DNA of 64,000 nucleotides, from positions 400,425-464,424 of the forward strand of contig NZ_QUNR01000003.1 of the NCBI RefSeq assembly GCF_003387535.1, given 5' to 3'. The stretch is from Paraperlucidibaca baekdonensis. GTDB taxonomy: Bacteria > Pseudomonadota > Gammaproteobacteria > Pseudomonadales > Moraxellaceae. The notes beneath the pieces were generated by a model. The model saw only the letters and a list, made by a program, of their open reading frames with translations, ran no database searches and was not told the DNA's origin. The position numbers and the translations under genes were made by a program. Below, piece by piece: positions 57,425-64,000 of this stretch; the stretch's first letter is position 1, and each line of letters begins with the position of its first letter.

Positions 57425-58819
57425 TCATTGGGCTTGTGCAAGCCCTCTAGCTACCCACAACGGCCAACGCACTTTACCAATTTCATCTTCGAAGAAAGCC
57501 TTAAATGAAAGCACGTTAGTCTGCTTTTTATACTCGGTGGTGTCAGAGTTTTTTAGACTCTCTGGCACCACTAACAGAATTCCCTGAGAGGCCATGTCTT
57601 CGATTGCATTTGCAGCAATATTTTCATCGACTGTGGCAAGGTAAAGGTCGCAGTTTTTCATTTCCCCGCTGACTTGCTTCCAGCGCTCACGTAATGTCGT
57701 TTTTGCGCTGAGTACCAAGGCTTCTTTTACTGCTCTGCCAGTCTCATTGAAAAGGCTGAGTGATGGCAAAATAAAGTCAGGTCTTTTCTTGGCTTCAATC
57801 ACCACCTGCTTCTGAAATGGAATTCCGCCATCGATCATCATGGCCTCGATGTGGTGCTCAAATGAGTATCCTGCTCGTGACTTTCGCTGTTGAGCGGCAG
57901 AAAGCAACAAGGCATCAATTTTTGGGTATTCAACTACTATGGCACGAAGTGCTTTTTCGGCGGTATGTGCTTTAGGATCGTCGCCTAGAATTATGCGAAT
58001 CAGCTGAAGAGCCCTTCCTCTTAACTGAAGGTCCTTAAATATCTCGTACTCCACACCACGACTGATTTCACGGATGGCATCTCCAGGCTTAGCCATGACG
58101 AATGGGTTAAGCGTGCTTAAGTTATTGTCTATCATGAAGCGTGCGCGGGCTGCTGAAGCAAGATCAACAGTGCTCGGCATGACTTCGTATTTTTTGGCCA
58201 GCGCGACAATAGAGCCATCGAAGTAGGCCTTTACTGCATCTTCGATAAAGGTAAGCGTTTTCTCTTCTCGAGAGCTCTTAATTGACGACATGACAAATAG
58301 CCCTGAGCGAAAATCGGGCGCTAGTGACAAGGTGTCGTCAAGCAGCTCGTACCCTTCGCTATTTGAGTCCAGTGTCAGCGCTTGGTATTTGCCATTGCAT
58401 CGCCCAATGACCAAAAGAGAGGCGGGCGCTAAAGCGCGAAATGCAGGCTTTGGCAGGCCAGTGAGGTGGGTTTCTTGCCCTTTGCTTGTGTAATTTACAA
58501 GGCGTGCCCTTTTGGTCTCACTAATATCGATCCATTCAATCTCAAAGAAAGCTTCACGAATTTCCTTTGTGCTAGCGTCCTCTCTATTTTTGATCGTCAG
58601 CGGCGGGAAAAACCCACCTTCGCGTTCGGCAGGCGGTACATAAACCCCAGCTTGATGCTTGTTTGGTAGCCGTGACCAGTCGCGGTCGTTTAGCGACAGT
58701 TTCTTAACAAAAATTGCATCTGAATGATCGAGCAGCTTGGACAGCAGCAACGTTGGCTCTTGCACAAAGGGGGGTGCTGTTTGTGCGGTGCTTGAGAGCT
58801 GAGGGTTTTTATTTGCCAT
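57425..58819 (-). CDS. EcoRII-like type II restriction endonuclease
   Basis: 464 residues (EcoRII has 404). The N-terminal half (about 30-190: SDAIFVKKLSLNDRDWSRLPNKHQAGVYVPP...) resembles the EcoRII effector-DNA-binding domain. The C-terminal half is a PD-(D/E)XK nuclease: Glu in GYSFEHHIEAMM, Asp in KKRPDFILP and Lys in LSAKTTLRERWKQV. The Asp-Lys distance of 25 residues is the same as Asp299-Lys324 of EcoRII. It is predicted to cleave a CCWGG-like site. It is divergent from the methyltransferase, the standard arrangement. Confidence 0.82.
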   Translation of the reverse strand: MANKNPQLSSTAQTAPPFVQEPTLLLSKLLDHSDAIFVKKLSLNDRDWSRLPNKHQAGVYVPPAEREGGFFPPLTIKNREDASTKEIREAFFEIEWIDISETKRARLVNYTSKGQETHLTGLPKPAFRALAPASLLVIGRCNGKYQALTLDSNSEGYELLDDTLSLAPDFRSGLFVMSSIKSSREEKTLTFIEDAVKAYFDGSIVALAKKYEVMPSTVDLASAARARFMIDNNLSTLNPFVMAKPGDAIREISRGVEYEIFKDLQLRGRALQLIRIILGDDPKAHTAEKALRAIVVEYPKIDALLLSAAQQRKSRAGYSFEHHIEAMMIDGGIPFQKQVVIEAKKRPDFILPSLSLFNETGRAVKEALVLSAKTTLRERWKQVSGEMKNCDLYLATVDENIAANAIEDMASQGILLVVPESLKNSDTTEYKKQTNVLSFKAFFEDEIGKVRWPLWVARGLAQAQ

Positions 58820-58945
58820 GGTTAGCGATCCTACGAGTGAGCCTTGTTGCGGTCCATATTATACTGTTCATAAGGACAGATTTCTGTTGCTTGTGTGTCT
58901 ATGCTCGTGCAGTATGCAGAAAAAGTTCCCAGCGTTGAGGTCTGC

Positions 58946-60226
58946 ATGAGTAACGATCTAATCTACCACTATCTGACCAAGGCTTTGCGCACTTATACGC
59001 ATAAACAGCTTGCTGATGAATTGGGTGTAAATGCTGGAACTATCCGGCGCTGGGAGCTACGAGAGACAGAGCCAAAGCCTTATATCATTAACAGTCTTAA
59101 GCAACTAATGCTGCCCCTAGATAGGGAGCGCGGCCCTAGCGAATTTCGCTTTGTCGATTTGTTCGCTGGCATTGGTGGCTTGCGTATGGCGTTCGAGTCC
59201 ATCGGAGGCGAGTGTGTCTTTACGAGTGAGTGGGATAGTTATGCTCAGAAAACCTACCTTAGAAACTATCCTGAAAGCGTCCATAGCCTGAACGGTGACA
59301 TCACCCAGCTTCATGAAAAGGACGTTCCAGATCATGATGTTTTGCTAGCGGGATTTCCGTGCCAACCATTTTCAATTGCTGGGGTTTCCAAGAAGAATTC
59401 GTTGGGTCGAGCTCATGGCTTTTCTGATGAGACGCAAGGCACTTTATTTTTTGATGTAGCACGCATCATTAAAGAAAAGCGTCCACGTGCCTTCATGTTA
59501 GAGAATGTGAAAAACCTCAAGTCGCATGACAAAGGACGTACTTTTGATGTCATTCAGCGAGTGCTGACAGAAGAGCTTGGCTATCAGCTGCACTTTCGCA
59601 TTTTAGATGGCCAACACTTTGTTCCGCAGCACCGCGAGCGTCTCGTCCTAGTGGGCTTCCGCGATCCGACACCGTTTACGTGGGAGGCACTTCAGCTTCC
59701 AGCTAAGGGCGTGCTACGCATGAAGGACATACTGCATCGTACCGATGGCACAGAGCCGTTACTTGAGTGGGATGGGGATCGTTTCTTTGACCATCAACTG
59801 GGTAGAGCGTGTGATAAGTATATTCTTAGCGATAAGCTTTGGGCATATTTACAAGGCTATGCGGCGAAGCATCGCGCCAAAGGTAACGGCTTTGGCTTTG
59901 GCTTAGTCACTTCTGAGTCGATCTCGCGCACACTGTCTGCTCGTTACTATAAAGATGGCTCAGAAATTCTTGTAGACCGTGGTCACGACGCTAACCCTCG
60001 TCGTTTGACTCCCCGCGAGTGTGCACGACTTATGGGCTTCCCAGATACTTTCCGAATCCCAGTATCCGATACTCGCGCCTACAAACAGTTTGGCAACTCG
60101 GTGGTGATGTTGGCATTTCAAGAGGTGGCAAGAATTATGAAACCATACATAGTTGAGGCAGAGACAAGTGCAGGGCAGCCAGACTTACTTGCTAAAGCGG
60201 AGATTCTAGCTGCTGCATCTGCTTGA
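58946..60226 (+). CDS. DNA (cytosine-5)-methyltransferase, EcoRII/Dcm-type, with N-terminal HTH
   Basis: 426 residues. All C5-MTase motifs are present: [15 protein letters not shown] (I), [11 protein letters not shown] with the catalytic Cys (IV), MLENVKNL (VI), [11 protein letters not shown] (VIII), [14 protein letters not shown] (IX) and YKQFGNSVV (X). The N-terminal [22 protein letters not shown] is a helix-turn-helix, as in M.EcoRII and M.SsoII, where it represses the divergent promoter. It protects host DNA from the adjacent endonuclease. I chose ATG 58946; the open frame starts at 58895. Confidence 0.9.
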   Translation: MSNDLIYHYLTKALRTYTHKQLADELGVNAGTIRRWELRETEPKPYIINSLKQLMLPLDRERGPSEFRFVDLFAGIGGLRMAFESIGGECVFTSEWDSYAQKTYLRNYPESVHSLNGDITQLHEKDVPDHDVLLAGFPCQPFSIAGVSKKNSLGRAHGFSDETQGTLFFDVARIIKEKRPRAFMLENVKNLKSHDKGRTFDVIQRVLTEELGYQLHFRILDGQHFVPQHRERLVLVGFRDPTPFTWEALQLPAKGVLRMKDILHRTDGTEPLLEWDGDRFFDHQLGRACDKYILSDKLWAYLQGYAAKHRAKGNGFGFGLVTSESISRTLSARYYKDGSEILVDRGHDANPRRLTPRECARLMGFPDTFRIPVSDTRAYKQFGNSVVMLAFQEVARIMKPYIVEAETSAGQPDLLAKAEILAAASA

Positions 60227-60300
60227 GCTGGGCTGCTAACGAATAAGTAGGTACAAGCAATTTATGGCTGTTGGCTAATTTAGTTGTGGTTAAGGCCGGT

Positions 60301-60321
60301 GTTTAAGCAGCCTGCTTAAAC
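60301..60321. repeat. Perfect inverted repeat, 9-bp arms
   Basis: GTTTAAGCA/TGCTTAAAC with 3-base loop, about 75 bp behind the methyltransferase stop; no T-run. The 291-bp gap 60227-60517 holds no gene I can support. Confidence 0.5.
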
Positions 60322-60459
60322 AGCTTAGGTGGCATAGGGCGAGGGTTTGCGGTGCCCACGGTGTTTATTTTTCCTAAGTCATGCAGTGGTGACCTCGAAT
60401 GTTGACGATGTAATGGAGTTTTTTAAGGAGTAGGTTGTGGGCAATAAGGCTTATTTTTA

Positions 60460-60493
60460 AACCATTGAGCCCACAGGAGCGGGCTCAATGGTT
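60460..60493. repeat. Strong inverted repeat, 13-bp arms, 8-base loop
   Basis: Perfect repeat AACCATTGAGCCC/GGGCTCAATGGTT just behind the AlpA-like gene. It may serve as a terminator for that gene, although neither side shows a clear T-run. Confidence 0.6.
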
Positions 60494-60517
60494 CCTTTAA
60501 AGCTACAATTACTAGGG

Positions 60518-60685
60518 TCATCTTGCTTCAAGCTGCTCTAGTATTTCCGATAACTTGTATCGAACGCTTCGGCCAATTTTAAAAAAGGCTAGCCTCCCGT
60601 CTTTGCGCATTCTCCATTGCGTTGACTCACTAAGACCTAAGATGTCCTTCAATTTTGCAATTGTGGCGTAGTCTGGGTGCTTCAT
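60518..60685 (-). CDS. AlpA/excisionase-type helix-turn-helix protein
   Basis: 55 residues. Winged-HTH signature IAKLKDILGLSESTQWRMRKDGRLAFFKIGRSVRYKLSEILEQLE, typical of AlpA regulators and excisionases that control integrases of islands and prophages. ATG 60685 is preceded by GAGGAG, so I prefer it over a start 15 bases upstream. No cognate integrase is adjacent. Confidence 0.8.
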   Translation of the reverse strand: MKHPDYATIAKLKDILGLSESTQWRMRKDGRLAFFKIGRSVRYKLSEILEQLEAR

Positions 60686-60998
60686 TTTTTTGCTCCTCAT
60701 TGATTGGAAGCATCAAGCTACCTGCTTTTTTATGTGTGCGGAAGATGCTCAAGTTGCTGAATTGAAAAAGAAAATTTAGGCGAGACTAGGCGAGATAGAA
60801 AAACATATTTTTCTAACAACCCGAGTTGACAAACTATTTTTGAATGAAGTCAGTGTTCATGCAAGCCGGCGGGCTTCAGGTGAAAATTTTGATTAGAAAA
60901 AAGGTAGGCGCCTAAATAATTGTTATTTTTTGTAACAGAGCTCCATTTATTAAAATAATTGCTCTGAGTAGACTCGTGTCTCGATGGTACTGAAATGT
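60686..60998. other. Gene-free AT-rich interval
   Basis: 313 bp between the AlpA-like gene and the MID/PIWI-like gene. It contains a tandem TAGGCGAGA (60777-60785 and 60787-60795, 10-bp period) and a small palindrome GAAAAA/TTTTTC (60797-60812). No coding frame is convincing. It could be the AlpA promoter and operator region. Confidence 0.5.
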
Positions 60999-63020
60999 TT
61001 AAGCATTGTTACCATCATCTTCAACTGAAGCTAGCTGCTGGCGCTGGAACTCATGAAGATGTTTAAACACATATGGGATAGTCGTCGCATTGCGATGTCG
61101 AATATGCCAAACCTGCAGTGACGGTATAAACCAGTCAGGAAAGCTCTCGCCTGCGGTGTCTAAATGATAAATATGTGAAAAGTTCTCCGTTAGTTGCTGC
61201 GGTGAGTCTTTTGAGCCTGTGCAATAAAGCCCTTGATCTGGAACCAACCAAATATCTCTAACACTGCCAAGAGGGCCATCCTTTCCTCGTAGTGATGTGT
61301 TGAGCTGATGTCCATGCAAGGCTAGATGCTGGTGAAAAGCGATCTCTGCTTTGCTCTTATGATGCACGTTTGCCACATCGGTTGCGGCGAGCTGACCATC
61401 TATAGCGGTTGCCAATAACTGCTGCAGTGTCTCTGCTAAATCTTGACCCAATGGATGCTCATTGAGAAATTCATGTACGAGTGCTACGGGGACAGTTTTT
61501 TTCCGGGCCTGTTCAATTTCGTTGAGTATGCATGCCAAGCTTTTATGATCTGGTATCGAAAGAGCTTGTGTGTCTTCAAGCAACATTAATTGCTCTGTTT
61601 TGCTGTTATAGATGACATATGGCATTCGATAACTGTTTTGTAGGCGATTAAATTGACCGCTCGTTGCACAGGAAAGGATGAGATTGGTTTCAGCTTGGTC
61701 CGCTATCCAAAGAGTAATCTCCTGCTCAATGACTTGTGAGCAAAACCAAATCCAGGAATTTTTGTTCTTATCTGGGTGCTTGCTTGCCGTCATGAAAATA
61801 AGTTCGGCAGGCAGGCTAGGGTAGTTAGCAATGAGCCTACCTTGAGCGATTTCCCATTTCACTAGTAGCTCAGTTAATGCGACATCAAAGATATGTTTAT
61901 TGCCACTATGCACTGACTCGTCGGTACAAGACTGAATTACAGCCTCTGGATATTGTTCGCGTAGCTGCTGGTAGGGATCAGGTAGTTTATTTTTTTTATA
62001 AAATGCCTCTGGTTTGATGAGGTGTAGATTGAGTCCATTCGTTGGCTGTGTATTCGTAGCTACTTGATAACCACGGTGCTCCAGTGCATCAGTCAACGTT
62101 GAGGCCGCTGTCGTGTCTTCGCTGTTGTCGATGAGATTTATAGTCTGCCCTTGTAATAAAGCCATTAGCTCTAAATAGCTGGTATCTATCGTTTTCTTCT
62201 TGAGCCTGGTTCGCTCAGCCTCAAATGTTTTTAGCGTTATCTTTGCTAAGTCGCTATACGCTTGATTAAAATCATTTAAAAATATCGCTAACGTTCCTAA
62301 GCGAGTGCGTTGAAAGCTCTCAGGAGACTTAGCCGAGACTTCATAGGCTGGTGCACGTGATTTTTCCCCCTTATATAGAGGGATGTTGATGTACGCCCCA
62401 GCACCTTGGCGAGCTAGTAACTGACTTGCGTTATCGAGATTAAAACTAGGCTGATTTTGTGCGCGCCTGACTAAGCCATCATTGAAGAAGTGAGCTTCTC
62501 GTGAGCTAAAGGTCGTGCTACTCGGCTTTATATGTTGCCCGCCAATGCCCTGGCAGGTGGCGGGCTCAACTCTGCAACAAATAATCTCGCTAAAGCCATT
62601 TTTGTTAGTTTTATGCTCTACAACATAATTTAGTTTGGTTGCCAAAAACCATGGCGATGGTCTTTGGCTATTCATAATCAGCTGTGTTGGGAGGGCATTC
62701 GTCAGTAGGCTTAATATGAGCCAGGGGGCGGGCAAGTCATCACCATGAAGCGCTCTCACGGCAACACTGTCATCTGTGAAATTTATGGTTTGGCCTTTGG
62801 CGACTAGTGCCACAAAGCGCTTGCTGCGATAAGTGTCTTTGGCAATAGCCAAAAAGTTGCGGTCTTTTAGGCGATATAGCCTAGTTATCAAATCCACTAG
62901 ACGCTCATTAGATGATTCTTGTCCAAAGTCCTGAGGCCAAATTGCGATGAAGTCAAAGCGTTTGGTTATTTCGGTGTAATTTAGTTCGGTATCAATCATT
63001 GACGTGTATACAGTGATCAT
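60999..63020 (-). CDS. MID/PIWI-like protein, candidate pPIWI_RE or Argonaute-related
   Basis: 673 residues. Residues about 330-395 (LNLHLIKPEAFYKKNKLPDPYQQLREQYPEAVIQSC...HIFDVALTELLVKWEIAQGRL) follow the MID-domain pattern of prokaryotic Argonautes. The C-terminus (VWHIRHRNATTIPYVFKHLHEFQRQ) resembles the closing strand-helix of PIWI domains. The catalytic DEDX acids are not evident, so any PIWI would be inactive. The start overlaps the stop of the upstream nuclease gene (ATGA). pPIWI_RE systems carry a REase-fold partner, which fits. Still a tentative assignment; a novel family is possible. Confidence 0.45.
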   Translation of the reverse strand: MITVYTSMIDTELNYTEITKRFDFIAIWPQDFGQESSNERLVDLITRLYRLKDRNFLAIAKDTYRSKRFVALVAKGQTINFTDDSVAVRALHGDDLPAPWLILSLLTNALPTQLIMNSQRPSPWFLATKLNYVVEHKTNKNGFSEIICCRVEPATCQGIGGQHIKPSSTTFSSREAHFFNDGLVRRAQNQPSFNLDNASQLLARQGAGAYINIPLYKGEKSRAPAYEVSAKSPESFQRTRLGTLAIFLNDFNQAYSDLAKITLKTFEAERTRLKKKTIDTSYLELMALLQGQTINLIDNSEDTTAASTLTDALEHRGYQVATNTQPTNGLNLHLIKPEAFYKKNKLPDPYQQLREQYPEAVIQSCTDESVHSGNKHIFDVALTELLVKWEIAQGRLIANYPSLPAELIFMTASKHPDKNKNSWIWFCSQVIEQEITLWIADQAETNLILSCATSGQFNRLQNSYRMPYVIYNSKTEQLMLLEDTQALSIPDHKSLACILNEIEQARKKTVPVALVHEFLNEHPLGQDLAETLQQLLATAIDGQLAATDVANVHHKSKAEIAFHQHLALHGHQLNTSLRGKDGPLGSVRDIWLVPDQGLYCTGSKDSPQQLTENFSHIYHLDTAGESFPDWFIPSLQVWHIRHRNATTIPYVFKHLHEFQRQQLASVEDDGNNA

Positions 63021-63905
63021 TGGGTTGCTCCAGTCCAGGTCTGCAGTGGCGCTATATGTGCCTCTAGCGTCGCGCCCGAGCGAGCATAAATGACACCAGG
63101 AACTATCAAGGTGCTGAAGTTAGGCTTGCTTGGCTTGAGGAAGTCATCGACAAACTCGACTGTGGAGTTTTCACTACCGATGAGATTGATGTAGGCAAAA
63201 TGATGGATGTTGCAGTGAGCCTTCATGAGCTTAATTTTTTGCTCATGGTGATGTGCTTCGTTGCCGATAGCCCAATGTTTAGCATCAATGGCAATGCGCA
63301 AATTTTGCTTGTTGACTGCAATAAAATCGAAGCGCTCAAAGACCGTATTAGGTAGCTCTTCAATTGTAAAATCATAGGCAATTAGCAGTGCTTTAATTGC
63401 CTCCTCGCCTAATGCACCTTTATAAATATTTTGATAAGCAGCTGGTGTCATAACCCACGGTTGATCGAGCCATCTTGTGGCAAATTCGTTACGGATAAAG
63501 TGTTTTTGGATAACTGCATTGCGCATAAGTAGCGGTAGTTGGCATTCAACCTCTCCAACCATTGTGGGGGTTAATGCCGCATCAAATAGTTTGAGGTCGC
63601 GCCTGGTTCTATTGTTCCAATTCGGCTGAGCATCGAGGTTGCCACTGAAGCCATATGGTAATTGAGGTGCATGTAGGTACAGCTGCGGGCAATCGGCTGA
63701 AGGTTCGCTCAGTGTGGGCTGACGAAGTAGCTGCAGACGTAAGTTTTGCCACTCTTGAATGTTGAAATCATCGCCTTTGAAGATGCCTCTAAGAAGGTCT
63801 TCAATCAGGGATAGCGTGTTAATGGAGTAGGTTTCTGCAAGATTGCGTTGGCGTTGTGATAGCCCGGGTTCAGGTTTAATTGGGTCAGTTAGTACGCTTT
63901 TGCAA
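63017..63905 (-). pseudogene. PD-(D/E)XK nuclease-domain protein, 5' end removed by insertion sequence
   Basis: The frame is open without a stop from 63017 up to the insertion-sequence boundary near 63905, so at least 296 codons remain and the annotated Met at 63562 is internal. The C-terminal ~150 residues have a nuclease core: YKGALGEEAIKALL (Glu), VFERFDFIAV (Asp) and LRIAIDAKHW (Asp-x-Lys). The upstream part (RNLAETYSINTLSLIEDLL..., LYLHAPQLPYGFSGN) is not recognised and may be the end of a larger, possibly helicase-like protein. It forms an operon with the MID/PIWI-like gene. Confidence 0.7.
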
Positions 63906-64000
63906 GAGGGTGTCCTAGACTTTGTGTAACCGGTCTACCAAGCGACACTGTCGCATCAGACCGGAGACACCATGAGCAAGGACAAACCCCCCATCAACGA
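63906..64000 (+). mobile_element. Left end of an insertion sequence (IS256-like?), cut by window edge
   Basis: The sequence changes character at about 63906, where GAGGGTGTCCTAGACTTTGT looks like a terminal inverted repeat of IS256-type elements. A start codon with upstream GGAGAC follows at 63972. It interrupts the nuclease gene on the other strand. The right end and target duplication are outside the window, so the family name is tentative. Confidence 0.55.
63972..64000 (+). CDS. Start of a transposase gene, cut by window edge
   Basis: ATG at 63972 with a GGAG site begins MSKDKPPIN before the window ends. Its location 66 bases inside the putative terminal repeat suggests the transposase of the insertion sequence. 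Nothing further can be said. Confidence 0.5.

Larger units (their letters stand above)
41853..64000. mobile_element. Putative mobilisable genomic island behind tRNA-Ser (right end outside window)
   Basis: From here to the window edge no core gene is found. The DNA is visibly AT-richer and carries mobilisation genes, an integron, restriction-modification, an AlpA-like excisionase/regulator, further defence-like genes and an insertion sequence. A tRNA 3' end on the left fits a site-specific island. No island integrase other than IntI and no direct repeat of the tRNA end is visible, so the right boundary and integration mechanism are inferred and may lie beyond 64 kb. Confidence 0.6.

Overview
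The window joins a conserved gammaproteobacterial chromosome segment (1 to about 41.85 kb) to an accessory region (about 41.85 kb to the right edge). The core carries tsaB/uppP/rsmJ, plsB, a FabG/MaoC/thiolase cluster, the complete gltA, sdhCDAB, sucAB-lpd-sucCD block, htpG, gpsA-sixA, and dapA-bamC-purC. Placing lpd between sucB and sucC, plus the long two-domain FabG next to a MaoC protein and a thiolase, is the arrangement known from Pseudomonas and Acinetobacter. I infer a member of the Pseudomonadales or a close relative; the exact genus cannot be read from this window.

Core layout. 1-2334: tsaB tail, acyl-CoA thioesterase, uppP and rsmJ, all joined by ATGA overlaps. 2363-9068: plsB, tesB, a patatin-like hydrolase and a FecCD-type ABC importer pair. 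9058-12965: fatty-acid/PHA-type enzymes, including a MaoC protein with a histone-H1-like Lys/Pro/Ala tail. 13088-16468: FKBP lipoprotein, beta-hydroxyacid dehydrogenase, bfd and gltA. 16872-28149: succinate dehydrogenase, 2-oxoglutarate dehydrogenase and succinyl-CoA synthetase, giving a contiguous half of the TCA cycle divergent from gltA. 28269-41709: hydrolase, slyD, a DUF4105/DUF3015 pair, htpG, gpsA, sixA, SCP2-like and DUF445 proteins, phasin, tRNA-Gly, dapA, bamC, purC and a small lipoprotein. Rho-independent terminators lie at most convergent or operon ends.

The accessory region starts directly behind tRNA-Ser(CGA) and is visibly more AT-rich. First come a MobC-like protein and a HEN-type MOBP relaxase, with a plausible oriT upstream. 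Next is a complete integron: intI (minus strand), attI, twelve gene cassettes with twelve recognisable attC sites, and a truncated thirteenth cassette. The cassette boundaries can be read exactly, because each attC begins with the reverse complement of the GTTRRRY core that starts its own cassette. Cargo includes a two-gene Thoeris type II-like anti-phage system (TIR protein plus transmembrane/macro effector), an OLD-like ATPase/TOPRIM protein, a UDG-like protein with a small partner, HEPN-like and DUF4145 proteins, MAPEG, DUF2971, LysE and cation-efflux membrane proteins, and several unknowns.

Behind the array lie a divergent EcoRII-like type II restriction endonuclease and C5-cytosine methyltransferase with its own helix-turn-helix, an AlpA-like excisionase/regulator, and an operon of two genes. 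The first of these is a PD-(D/E)XK nuclease-domain protein whose 5' part has been cut off by an insertion sequence. The second is a 673-residue protein with MID/PIWI-like features. Taken together, 41.9-64 kb looks like a mobilisable, tRNA-associated island in which an integron and a conventional defence island are fused. The right end of the island is outside the window.
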